A stretch of 64,000 nt of DNA. Source: CAYMUR01 sp964393615 (GTDB lineage: Bacteria; Planctomycetota; Planctomycetia; Pirellulales; Pirellulaceae). The DNA is taken from the NCBI GenBank assembly GCA_964393615.1, contig CAYMUR010000007.1:37448-101447 (forward strand), written 5' to 3'. Below the pieces are notes generated by a model. It was not told the origin of the DNA, did no database searches, and worked only from the letters and a program-made list of their open reading frames with translations. The position numbers and the translations under genes are program-made. The stretch's first letter is position 1, and every line of letters starts with the position of its first letter. Below, in pieces: positions 1-8,771 of the stretch.

Positions 1-495
1 GCTTTGGCATCGAAAACGCAAGTTCTATAGCACTTGGGGAGAATTAGCAGCAAGATAGATTGTGAGGTCAGGAGACTCATTCTCAGCTTCCCACCAATAA
101 GTTGCGACCAGCCATGAGTGAATGCGTCCTGGTATTCCCCATGTTCTGTGAAAGCATCCAAAAACTGCAATCAGGAAGCACCTATTTAATTCGGTCAACC
201 CTGAATCGCTCGGCCGGTTGTTCGATTCAACGCCTGGCTTTTTCAGGCGCTTGGAATCCATTTTCTGTAAAAATAATAACACCAATGCCCGAACTGATTG
301 CAGGTTCATCTTGCTGGAGCATGCCCCAGTCCACCACAGGCCTGCGAGCGATCTCCAGGACCAAGCAGGCTGTGATCAATGTGTTCAGGAGCGAGATTAG
401 CTTTGTGGTCGGCATCTCATAGAACAGGCTCGCGCGAGTGTTGTACCCCTGCAGATCATTTGATAGCGGGCAGCTACCCACAAAGATTGTTTTGA
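1..495. other. no gene recognised at the left edge
   Basis: Short open frames exist on both strands but overlap one another and none has a recognisable motif, signal peptide or convincing ribosome binding site. The next gene ends at 496 on the minus strand, so this stretch lies downstream of it. I see no tRNA, repeat or clear terminator here. Confidence 0.5.
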
Positions 496-1953
496 TCAGG
501 TTGATATTCCCAAGGAAGCAAATTCCCATTCGTCCGGAGACTGGCGTGCATTCATGTCGGGTTCGACATCGAAACCAAAGCCAATGCACTGTAACGACGA
601 GAGGTTGAATTTCCCAGCAACGATTCGTGGACTGATGATACCGTGTTGTGCATTATAAAAATCACCATGTGCGCTTAAAGCCGCCTGTTGTTCTGCTATA
701 GGCAGATAAGATAAACCACGATGATAATGATGTCCGTTGCGCTCCACATGATCCAATCCCAGAGTAGCTGCCAGGCACAAATCTGCCTGTACCGGCACAA
801 TACCCACGCTGCAAAGGTCTTCTGCGGTCATGAGATACTGATGATCCGTTCCCCGGTTATTGTGTAACCAAGTCAGTGCAGCATTCAATAAACTCTTGGT
901 GGGGCCTTTGCAGTTTTTGCTACTGATACCGCGGTAACCAAGTTCGATCGCTTGGCCATACGCATCAAGAGTTCCATCGGATTCGTCAATGATTACCGGC
1001 TTGGAACGGCTGAGTTCACGAATTCCACCCGTGTGGGTTGATTCCAAAGCGATTGCCCGTTCTAGCGGTTGCTCAATTGCCAAAGTGTTGTCGAACAAGC
1101 CTCGAAGCTGCGGTCGATATTGTAATGCGTCGATCAATTCCTCAAATTGGTCCGCACTGCCGTACTGTTCATTACCATCCAAGGTAATGCGATAATTGTC
1201 GTCCCATTGGCGTTCAACGAGTGTCTTGATCACATGAAGCCGTTCGATGTCGTGGTCCAGTTGGCCAGAGACTTTGATTTTTAAGTACCGTACACCGGTT
1301 TGTTGTAGGTATTCCTCCAGCGATTGTGGAAAACCATCATTGAGGCGTTCATCATCGGGAATGTCTGCTGTAGTAAGAGGGTCGCCTAATCCTGTTGTAT
1401 GTCGGACGGAAACGGATGAAATCGGATCTGAGGGTAACACGTCGGCCAGGAAGATTCCGGCCAGCTCTGGGTAGACTCGACCTGGGACAATGTGAAACAG
1501 ATTGCGGCGAACGGCAGTGGCAAAACAACAGCCTGCCGCCCGACAAATTGCGTCCATGACAGCCCGTTCGACGATACTCACCCCGAAACTGGCCAATAGT
1601 GGCTCTATTTGTTGTTCCTTGGCCAGGGCGTGCAAGTCATGATTGACATCCAGCCAAGCAGTAAAAAATTCGCACGGCTGCTGCCAGCGTTCCAGGAATA
1701 ATTTTTGCGCCAAGGCAATGACAGCCAACATATCGTCAATTTGCTGTTCATAATTTTTCTCAGGAGACTTGTCGAACCAGCCAGGTGGCAGACAGTCACC
1801 GCTATAACCAGTATGTTGCTGACCATCGACTTCAATGCAGGCTTGAAGCACGGCTTGAGGGCAGCTTGTGAGGCAGGCTTTGCCGTACCGAAATGGCAAC
1901 CTTGTCGTCGAATTGAGCAAACCAAGTTGTGTTGACTGTAATGTTATCTTCAC
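496..1953 (-). CDS. enolase-superfamily (mandelate racemase/muconate lactonizing-like) protein
   Basis: A 485-residue protein starting at a GTG. The C-terminal half has the enolase-superfamily barrel ligands in order: a KxK pair (K225, K227) on strand 2, then D259 (LDGNEQY), E294 (IEQPL), D323 (IDESD), and a second lysine K346 (SSKNCKG) on strand 6. That pattern is typical of the muconate lactonizing subgroup, which includes o-succinylbenzoate synthases and dipeptide epimerases, rather than the mandelate racemase subgroup. The protein is roughly 100 residues longer than usual, with extra sequence in the N-terminal half (about residues 50-180). The substrate cannot be told from sequence. It sits upstream, on the same strand, of no obvious pathway partner; the downstream 500 bases are empty. 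A conserved planctomycete enzyme of unknown specificity is the best description. Confidence 0.8.
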   Translation of the reverse strand: MKITLQSTQLGLLNSTTRLPFRYGKACLTSCPQAVLQACIEVDGQQHTGYSGDCLPPGWFDKSPEKNYEQQIDDMLAVIALAQKLFLERWQQPCEFFTAWLDVNHDLHALAKEQQIEPLLASFGVSIVERAVMDAICRAAGCCFATAVRRNLFHIVPGRVYPELAGIFLADVLPSDPISSVSVRHTTGLGDPLTTADIPDDERLNDGFPQSLEEYLQQTGVRYLKIKVSGQLDHDIERLHVIKTLVERQWDDNYRITLDGNEQYGSADQFEELIDALQYRPQLRGLFDNTLAIEQPLERAIALESTHTGGIRELSRSKPVIIDESDGTLDAYGQAIELGYRGISSKNCKGPTKSLLNAALTWLHNNRGTDHQYLMTAEDLCSVGIVPVQADLCLAATLGLDHVERNGHHYHRGLSYLPIAEQQAALSAHGDFYNAQHGIISPRIVAGKFNLSSLQCIGFGFDVEPDMNARQSPDEWEFASLGIST

Positions 1954-2237
1954 GGATTGACTCGATGATTAGAGAGATGATCTTAGGCGGTGCGAAAATG
2001 GGAAAACGGTACTTTTTGAAATGGTTGTTTATCCAGAACTACGTTTTTCAGGTACTATGGTTTTTATTGGAAAGGAGCGACGGAAAGACAGGATCCCATG
2101 GGGACTGCAATGATTTGCACAGAACCTGTATTGAAAACAATCCAACTTCTTTACACCTTGGTTGATTAAAAAGGGATTTGCATTATGACAAAAGTAAGAA
2201 CGCAAGTCACGGGACACAGGTGCACACGTCGGGGACA

Positions 2238-3503
2238 TTATAATTTCCGAATGTCATAACAAAGAATACGGTCTTGTTCGCGCAGGTATAAACGACCGCC
2301 CGCGACGACAGGATGAGCCCAACTATTATCTTTTTGGTACCCTGGCATAAAACTACCGCGGAGGCGATATTCTTTCTCATTAGCATCAATCAGGGCCACG
2401 ATTCCATTCTGGTATCGAAAAATCAGCTTACCATCCACAAAAGTGATGGCTGCCGATCCGCTGCCGGGACCACGTTGGTTTCCGCCCCAGGCAACTTTCC
2501 CCGTTTTCAACTCGATGCAAATCGGAAAGCCTTCGTTGTGTTGTGCACCAGCATAAATATAATCACCGACGAGAATCATACCACCGTGGTGATTTTGAAA
2601 TGTCTTGGCCTTTAAAAAATAGACTTCTTCTACCAGGATCTCGTCTCGGTCACGCGTCAAATGAAGCAAGGCGGCACCAGTGCCATAACCGGTGGAACAG
2701 AATACATAGTCACCTGAAACGATCGATGTTGGAATATTGGCAGTGTTGTTGGCCACGTCGTTGTAACCCCACAAGAAGTGGCCGTCACGGGCCCGTATTC
2801 CAATCACTCCCTGACCGGTTAGCTGGACGTATTGTTTGACTCCTGCCGCTTCTGAAATCACGACCGATGAATACCCAGCACCATTTGAGCCTCGGTCACC
2901 ATAATCCGGTACGGCGGCGCGCCATCGTTCCGCGCCGGTCTCTTTGTCGAGCGACACGAGCATAGCATTTCGTGCACCAGGAGAACAGATTAACTGTTGT
3001 CCATCGATCAGCGGTGATTCGCTGTAACCCCATCCCGACATCATTTCACCACCGAAATCCTGAGAGAAATTCTTTTGCCAGATAATTTCACCGCTGCTGG
3101 TGTCGGCACAGACTAAGTTTCCTTGCAGACCGATTGCATAGACTCTATTCCCGTCGACAGTCGGTGTGCCGTTGGAATGACTTCCGTTACCCACATCAAC
3201 GGACCAGATCTCTTGGCCTGTGGCAGTGTGGATTGCAATCAATTGTTCCATGTCTCCGCGTCGGCCCAGGGTATAAATGATGCCATTGGCTACCGCGACG
3301 CTGGAATACCCGCTGCCCAAACCGACCACTTCCCATAACAGAGGTGGACCCGTTCCAGTGAACTCATCCACGATGTCAGTTTCTGTAGATTTCCCGTCTC
3401 GGTTTGGACCGCGCCATTGTGGCCAATCCTGTTGGCCTTGCACGATGGAACACCAAAGCAATGAAAATGTTATGACAGCCGATAACCAATGAAAGGTAAA
3501 CAA
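2238..3503 (-). CDS. secreted PQQ-like beta-propeller repeat protein
   Basis: A 421-residue protein beginning at a TTG codon with a GGAG Shine-Dalgarno about nine bases upstream. Residues 1-23 form a signal peptide, followed at 27-37 by WPQWRGPNRDG, the opening motif of a very common planctomycete family of PQQ-like (BamB/quinoprotein-type) propellers. Repeated segments of the type 'GxVYAIGLQGNLVCADTSSGEIIW' recur through the chain, giving about seven blades. No residues for binding PQQ can be assigned, and most members of this family are probably non-enzymatic binding or scaffold proteins. It should act in the periplasm. It is flanked by about 200-280 bases of noncoding DNA on each side, so it is likely transcribed alone. 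Confidence 0.85.
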   Translation of the reverse strand: MFTFHWLSAVITFSLLWCSIVQGQQDWPQWRGPNRDGKSTETDIVDEFTGTGPPLLWEVVGLGSGYSSVAVANGIIYTLGRRGDMEQLIAIHTATGQEIWSVDVGNGSHSNGTPTVDGNRVYAIGLQGNLVCADTSSGEIIWQKNFSQDFGGEMMSGWGYSESPLIDGQQLICSPGARNAMLVSLDKETGAERWRAAVPDYGDRGSNGAGYSSVVISEAAGVKQYVQLTGQGVIGIRARDGHFLWGYNDVANNTANIPTSIVSGDYVFCSTGYGTGAALLHLTRDRDEILVEEVYFLKAKTFQNHHGGMILVGDYIYAGAQHNEGFPICIELKTGKVAWGGNQRGPGSGSAAITFVDGKLIFRYQNGIVALIDANEKEYRLRGSFMPGYQKDNSWAHPVVAGGRLYLREQDRILCYDIRKL

Positions 3504-3699
3504 GGCAATACTCCAATTCTTGAGGAGGCAAAAATAAACAGAAATGTGCCGTTAGGCTGGTCATGAAACAATCGCTACTTTACTTGTATTAAACAGAAAA
3601 ACTATCTCTTGCGGAATATGTCTACATCCCACGACCGTGTTTGCCCCCCATTGAAAAAATCACACTTGGAAAAGAGAGGCAGATCGCAATGAATCGCAC

Positions 3700-4812
3700 T
3701 CATTTTAACAACTGCTCAATCTGATCCATGGAAATAAAGTTCATTACCAGTGGCTGAGAATGATCAGGCTGTGATTGTTGCCAAGTAGCAAACACTCCTC
3801 TGTCGGTAGTAAGAATATCGACATATCGACTGCAGCCAGTGCCCCAGGGACTAATGAATAAAGGTTGGTATTTTGAAAGCCTTTGAATATGACTGAAATC
3901 GTCGTCGACGAAGTAGGCCAATCCACCTATTTCCTCACACGAATAACCGCGGGGTCGTTGAATCGCTGCAGCATGTTCCGAAAGATTGCGGACTGATTCA
4001 CCTCCATCATAAAACAAGAGCGTGATACGACGATTAGAGAATCTTCCTCGCCGGGGAACGTTCCAGGCACAGGTGGCGCGAGTCATGGCCACGTCCCAGG
4101 TAAAACCTCTGGGAAAAAAATCAAATACTGTTGTGTCCGGTGCGATGGCCCCATCTTCTAAAATGGCATAACCTGTGTTAGAGCTGGTCCAACAATAGGG
4201 ATGACTGCAAAACAAAAGCATTAATTCACCTTGAGAGGTTTCATAAAGAAAGGGATCTTTTAAGTGAATGTATTGTGGGTCGGACGACTCGAGAATGGTG
4301 TGAATGGAAGCATTGTATAATCCATCCAGAGAATCTGCTTGTATGCATTCAATTGTCCAGACGCCAGTTCCTGGCTTGAGAAATCCTTTCACTGATTCAG
4401 GATAACAAAGACTCGCTTTTTCACTGGAGACAAACAATTCTATATTGCCTTGCGGCGTAAATCGCAACGCTGTGCCTTCAATGGATAACACCTTTCGGTT
4501 GTCTACCTCCAAGTCGTTTTTGTCGAGAGTCAAAATCGGCTCAAACGGACTACCTGCCTTGTTGCAACGCAACACAGACAGTTGTAATCCACGTTCACCA
4601 GCAGTGATCCCTCGACGTGAATCCCCGGCATTGCGGTAGCGACCTACAAGGAATAGTGGTCCATCGGGGGCTTGAACCATATTGCCTCCACCAAACCAAA
4701 AACCGGCAGCATCTTGTTGCGGCGCCACGACGGTCTTGGCACATTGCTGATTCACCAGGGCTGTGGCGAGACGAATCAACGCAGCTTCGTCTGCCGTGCA
4801 AAGATTGGACAT
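3700..4812 (-). CDS. putative glycosidase-like beta-propeller protein
   Basis: A 370-residue protein with an ATG start and no signal peptide. Near the N-terminus are FWFGGGNM (38-45) and a GRYRNAGDSRRG segment (58-68), followed by blade-like repeats including HLKDPFLYE and a late phrase on a 'ECEEIGGLAYFVDDDF'-like strand. The layout recalls five-bladed propeller glycoside hydrolases and sialidase-like proteins (GH43/GH130/GH117-type folds), in which acidic residues project into a central pocket, but I cannot assign the catalytic pair. It is probably cytoplasmic. Neighbours do not define a substrate. Treat it as a predicted sugar-active or sugar-binding propeller, with the family assignment uncertain. 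Confidence 0.6.
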   Translation of the reverse strand: MSNLCTADEAALIRLATALVNQQCAKTVVAPQQDAAGFWFGGGNMVQAPDGPLFLVGRYRNAGDSRRGITAGERGLQLSVLRCNKAGSPFEPILTLDKNDLEVDNRKVLSIEGTALRFTPQGNIELFVSSEKASLCYPESVKGFLKPGTGVWTIECIQADSLDGLYNASIHTILESSDPQYIHLKDPFLYETSQGELMLLFCSHPYCWTSSNTGYAILEDGAIAPDTTVFDFFPRGFTWDVAMTRATCAWNVPRRGRFSNRRITLLFYDGGESVRNLSEHAAAIQRPRGYSCEEIGGLAYFVDDDFSHIQRLSKYQPLFISPWGTGCSRYVDILTTDRGVFATWQQSQPDHSQPLVMNFISMDQIEQLLK

Positions 4813-5457
4813 GGTATTAATTCGTTTGTGAAGTCAGGTAATGGTCACTTCCTGAATGCGACTTTGATCAGTGTGCAACTACTTTGGTCCGGTAGTCGTT
4901 TTTGATAGGTGTCTTATGCTCCGCCATAAAATCGAGAGGTGGAGCTGGCCTTATCCCTTGATTATTAAAGTGCATAGACAGCCATGCGTTGGACAGCCCG
5001 GGTCTCCACAGGATGAAAATGCTCTCGATGACGACAGGCGCACGGTGTTACGGATCCTGGAAGATATTCTATATCAAGTTCCGCTGGGGTGACGAGTCGA
5101 TCGGATTGGGTCACTGCAAATTACTACGGTGTTCGTCACGGTAATGGAGGTAATAGGTTCTGTTGGATAAGCTGTCCAGAATGGTGTGTGGGTAAAATAC
5201 CTAAACCATGCGGGTGGAAGGCAAGAACGATAGAAGGTCAGTTCAGCGCCCATTTTCAGTACAAATACACATCCCCAATGGTCTCCGATAGTATAATAAA
5301 CGATCACCCACAGAGGGGTCCCGGCGCAGAAAACAAGTAAATAGTATGTATGACCACCCAATCCAATGTGTTTCGAAGAACGACCCATGTATTAACCAAT
5401 GATTCACACCATCGCGTTGAAGCACAAATCGACCAAAAAAAGTCTGTTCGTTCAAAC
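4813..5457. other. long intergenic region before the PEP-CTERM gene
   Basis: About 650 bases between the divergently oriented genes at 3700-4812 and 5508-6692. Several short overlapping frames on both strands show no recognisable protein. It must hold the promoters of both flanking genes, but I see no confident -35/-10 pair. A short hairpin at 5458-5471 closes the region. Confidence 0.5.
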
Positions 5458-5471
5458 GGCCCTACGGGGCC
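5458..5471 (+). promoter_or_regulatory. leader hairpin with UACG tetraloop
   Basis: GGCCC-TACG-GGGCC forms a perfect five-pair stem closed by a C-UACG-G loop, a member of the very stable UNCG tetraloop class. It lies 36 bases upstream of the preferred start of the PEP-CTERM protein and is not followed by a T tract, so it is more likely an mRNA leader structure than a terminator. Its function is not known. Confidence 0.4.
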
Positions 5472-5507
5472 CTTGCCGCAGCAATGCCAGCGGAGGAATT
5501 TTTTAAA

Positions 5508-6692
5508 ATGAAAAACATGATTCTCCAATGCGGACGACATCAGATTCGAAATACGATGATGCTTGCCATGTTGATAGGGCTGCAGCTGGGATTTACACAA
5601 AGGTTGTTTGCGGTGTCGGTTGGGCAAGTGGATCTCTTCAATGATTTGACGACACAAAATTGGCAACACGGCATTGACGGTCTTAATGCACCAGCCAATA
5701 TATCCAGTGGAGGACCAGCTGGCGCAGAGGATGCCTACTTAAGAATCCTTTCGACAGGAATCTCAGGTGTCGGCAGCCGTTTTGCTGCTTTTAATAGAGC
5801 ACAGTGGACCGGCAACTATATGGACGAAGGTATCCTTGGGCTAACGGCAGATGTCAACAATCTCGGTACGACTTCACTGGATCTGCGGCTGGCAATCAAT
5901 GGACCGGGAGGCGGGTTTGCTTCGACCGCACCCGTTGCGCTAGGTCCGGACAGTGGATGGCAGAGCGTCTCTTTTTCGCTGGCAGCAGATGATATGACAG
6001 CTGTCGCTGGAAATGGCGTACCCTTCGGCACGGATTTCCATAGAACATTTGCCGGAGTCACTGAGTTGAGGGTGTTGAGCAGTGACAATCCCAGTTGGCG
6101 TGGAAAACGTACTCAGGCCCATTTAGGTCTCGACAATATTACGGCGGCGGCCGCCAATTCAGCAGGCGATTTTAATACAGACACGCTATTTGACTTGCAA
6201 GACCTGCAATTACTCTATCAACAGGGCAACTTAGTAACAGGCATTGAAACGGCAGCTGGTGACCCTTTTGATTTGGATGGGAATTTACGAATTAACAATG
6301 CTGATTTAATTGCATGGTTGGAATTAGCGGGATTGCAAAATGGTTATGCTTCTCCTTATTTGCAAGGCGACACGGACAATCTGGGGTCCGTCTCACCGGC
6401 GGTGCGTACGGTCGACATCACTGACTTTAATGTACTGGCAACTCATTTCGATCCTCTGGGTAACAGCAGCGCACCAAATACCTGGGATCGCGCTAATTTT
6501 GACGGCGATACAGATGTCGATATTACTGACTTTAATGCCTTGGCCACGAATTTTTCACCCTTAGGATACGGGGCATCGTCCATCAGCGTGCCGGAGCCGT
6601 GCTGCTTGTCTTGGTGGGCACTGGCAGGGTTGGTTGCTGTAGTGTTTCAGCGCGCGCCACGCTATGGTGGTAAGCAAAAGGTGGCTGTCTAA
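5508..6692 (+). CDS. secreted dockerin-repeat PEP-CTERM surface protein
   Basis: A 394-residue protein. The ATG at 5508 is preferred over an in-frame ATG at 5484 because GGAGG at 5492-5496 is correctly spaced for it. Residues 1-35 look like a signal peptide. Residues 40-215 form a jelly-roll-like, probably carbohydrate-binding, domain ending in a LGLDNITA strand. About 225-355 carry four dockerin-like calcium loops (DFNTDTLFDLQD, DLDGNLRINNAD, a variant ending VDITD, and NFDGDTDVDITD). The C-terminus is a PEP-CTERM sorting tail: VPEP, a hydrophobic segment, then arginines. Proteins with this tail are cut and anchored by an exosortase; none is encoded in this window. Expected location is the cell surface. 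The natural ligand is unknown. Confidence 0.85.
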   Translation: MKNMILQCGRHQIRNTMMLAMLIGLQLGFTQRLFAVSVGQVDLFNDLTTQNWQHGIDGLNAPANISSGGPAGAEDAYLRILSTGISGVGSRFAAFNRAQWTGNYMDEGILGLTADVNNLGTTSLDLRLAINGPGGGFASTAPVALGPDSGWQSVSFSLAADDMTAVAGNGVPFGTDFHRTFAGVTELRVLSSDNPSWRGKRTQAHLGLDNITAAAANSAGDFNTDTLFDLQDLQLLYQQGNLVTGIETAAGDPFDLDGNLRINNADLIAWLELAGLQNGYASPYLQGDTDNLGSVSPAVRTVDITDFNVLATHFDPLGNSSAPNTWDRANFDGDTDVDITDFNALATNFSPLGYGASSISVPEPCCLSWWALAGLVAVVFQRAPRYGGKQKVAV

Positions 6693-6889
6693 CATCAGGC
6701 CTTATGAAAATGTTTATAGTGGCAACCTCAGCGTTAGCGCTGCCGGTGTAATCTATCTTCGCAGGAACCTGCCGTACGCATCTGGGGGTTGTCGAATCGT
6801 TTCCCGTACTAAATTCGATACCTTGGATGTTTGCAGGCCAGCCAAAACGCCTGTCGCCCTGAATGTTCCAAAAATAATAAGGCTACAAC

Positions 6890-7714
6890 ATGAAACTTTC
6901 ACTTTCCGTGCGGATAGTGGAGTCGTCGTGCAAAACGAAACTCCTATTGCCATTTGAAGAGTTTGTTACGATTGCAAAAGAGACAGGCTACGATGCGGTT
7001 TGTATGCGTGCCAGTGCCGGCGGTGTTGATACAAAGTCTTCTAAATTGGCGCACATGAAACAAGTGGTACATGACAACGGGCTGCAGGTTTCGATGGTGA
7101 CAGCGGATTTTGATGTACCGCTGAACAATGCCAAGGGTCCACAAAGTCTGCGACAGATTGGTCCTAGCCTGGACGTAGCCCAAGCGCTGAACTGTGATTT
7201 AATTCGAGTATGTCTCAAACAAACGGCGGATATTGTGAAGGCTCAGCAAGCGGCTGATGAGGCAGCCAAACGTGGTATTCGCTTAGCGCACCAGTGCCAC
7301 ACCAGTTCATTGTTTGAGCAGGTTGCACCAATGCTAGAAGTGTTGGCCAAGATTGGACGCCCAAATTTTGGATTGATTTATGAACCCGCCAATCTGATGC
7401 TGTGTGGCGAGCCGTATGGACGTGAAGTCTTGTCGCAACTGGCGCCCCATCTAATGAACGCGTATGTACAAAATCACCGGCTCGATACAGAGGGACCAGA
7501 AATGTTGCCAACCTATTGTAAGGGTAAAGTGCGGTATCATCATCTAAATCCCTGGGAAAGCGGTGGCATTGATCTTGGGGAAGTGTTTTCAGGGTTGCAC
7601 CACGCTGGATACAACAGCTACTTTACGATCCACCAGGCACAAACAATTGAAACAGCCACAACAGCCCGAAACTTTGCAACCCGTTGTGCCCAGCTTATGC
7701 GGCGCTGGATGTAG
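6890..7714 (+). CDS. sugar phosphate isomerase/epimerase family TIM-barrel protein
   Basis: A 274-residue cytoplasmic protein starting at an ATG preceded by AAGG. It has the xylose-isomerase-like TIM-barrel layout: a GYDAVCMRA strand, an IRLAHQCH strand, an IYEPANLML strand carrying a likely metal-binding glutamate, and HxR plus Asp/Glu residues near the end (NHRLD, GGIDLGEVF). Family members isomerise, epimerise or dehydrate keto sugars and inositols using a divalent metal; the substrate here cannot be predicted. It lies 197 bases after the PEP-CTERM gene on the same strand and converges with the deacetylase gene downstream. Confidence 0.8.
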   Translation: MKLSLSVRIVESSCKTKLLLPFEEFVTIAKETGYDAVCMRASAGGVDTKSSKLAHMKQVVHDNGLQVSMVTADFDVPLNNAKGPQSLRQIGPSLDVAQALNCDLIRVCLKQTADIVKAQQAADEAAKRGIRLAHQCHTSSLFEQVAPMLEVLAKIGRPNFGLIYEPANLMLCGEPYGREVLSQLAPHLMNAYVQNHRLDTEGPEMLPTYCKGKVRYHHLNPWESGGIDLGEVFSGLHHAGYNSYFTIHQAQTIETATTARNFATRCAQLMRRWM

Positions 7715-7808
7715 GGACTTATTTTGCCAAAGATTTCCGGAGATCGGATGCGGCATGAATCGAAGCAGTCGTTGATGAGTGTGGATAAAATGAACGCCAG
7801 CGACGTGT

Positions 7809-8771
7809 TTATCCGAGGAGCAATTCCTGCAGGTGCACCGCAACACACTCGGCAAGTGCCTGCGTATGGTATCCACCCTCTAGTACGCTAACCAGCTTGC
7901 CTTCTGCATATTCATCGGCAATTTGTTTCACCTTTTTGGTTAACAGTATAAAATCTTCGGCTTCCAGGCCAAGTGATCCGATCGGATCCAGATGATGGCT
8001 GTCAAATCCAGCGCTGATAAGAACCAATTGAGGTCGAATGCGAGCGGCAAACTTTTCCAAAGAAATAGAAAAGTTATCCAAATACTTTTGCCGCGAGGTC
8101 CCGATGGTTGTCGGCAAATTCAGCACGGTACCGATCGCAGAGCCAGCACCTGTTTCGTCAGCAGCACCAGTGCCCGGATAAAAGGGCCAACGATGGATTG
8201 AAAAATAACCAACCTGTTCATCTTCCCAGAATATGGCTTGTGTGCCATTACCATGGTGGACATCCCAGTCAACGATAAGAACACGATCGATGTCGAACTC
8301 GATGGTCGCCACGCGAGCCGCGATAGCAATATGATTCAACAGGCAAAAACCCATGGCGTTTGTCCGCAACGCGTGATGTCCAGGTGGACGAACGAGACAT
8401 AGGGCGCGCGGATCATGATCGTGAATAACTCTGGACACTGCATCAACAGCGGCCCCTGTGGCCTGCAATGCGACACGATACGATTGGGCAGATACCATTG
8501 TATCGGATTCAATTCTACCACCGCCACGGCGGCAAAAGTCTTCAATAAATTGTGAATATTCAGGTGGGTGTACGAAAGCCAAGCGTTTACTGGAAATCTG
8601 TAAACATGGCATCGGGGTGCACTGTTTGTCTAATCCATCTGCCTGTAGCTGTATGGTGATTTGTCTCAACCGTTCAGCGCACTCTGGATGGTGCCCCGTC
8701 TCATGTTCGAGATAAACGGGATCAGAATAGAGCAGGGTCATGATAAAAAAAGCAGTTGGTGTGGCGATCAT
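7809..8771 (-). CDS. histone deacetylase-family (AcuC-like) amidohydrolase
   Basis: A 320-residue zinc-dependent deacetylase of the arginase/deacetylase fold. Visible landmarks are YLEHETGHHPECAERL at the N-terminus, PPGHHA with the catalytic histidine pair, VDWDVHHGNGTQ with the first Asp and His zinc ligands, SAGFD with the second Asp ligand, and LEGGYH with the transition-state tyrosine. Bacterial relatives deacetylate acetylated proteins, polyamines or other small amides. The start at 8771 forms an ATGA overlap with the stop of the upstream kinase, which implies translational coupling; an internal ATG at 8741 is the family-typical start and remains possible. The coupling makes a role in protein-modification signalling plausible, but that is inference. 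Confidence 0.9.
   Translation of the reverse strand: MIATPTAFFIMTLLYSDPVYLEHETGHHPECAERLRQITIQLQADGLDKQCTPMPCLQISSKRLAFVHPPEYSQFIEDFCRRGGGRIESDTMVSAQSYRVALQATGAAVDAVSRVIHDHDPRALCLVRPPGHHALRTNAMGFCLLNHIAIAARVATIEFDIDRVLIVDWDVHHGNGTQAIFWEDEQVGYFSIHRWPFYPGTGAADETGAGSAIGTVLNLPTTIGTSRQKYLDNFSISLEKFAARIRPQLVLISAGFDSHHLDPIGSLGLEAEDFILLTKKVKQIADEYAEGKLVSVLEGGYHTQALAECVAVHLQELLLG

Noticed and set aside
5304..5669. 121-codon minus-strand frame overlapping the PEP-CTERM gene start
   Set aside because: It overlaps the real signal peptide region and shows no family resemblance.
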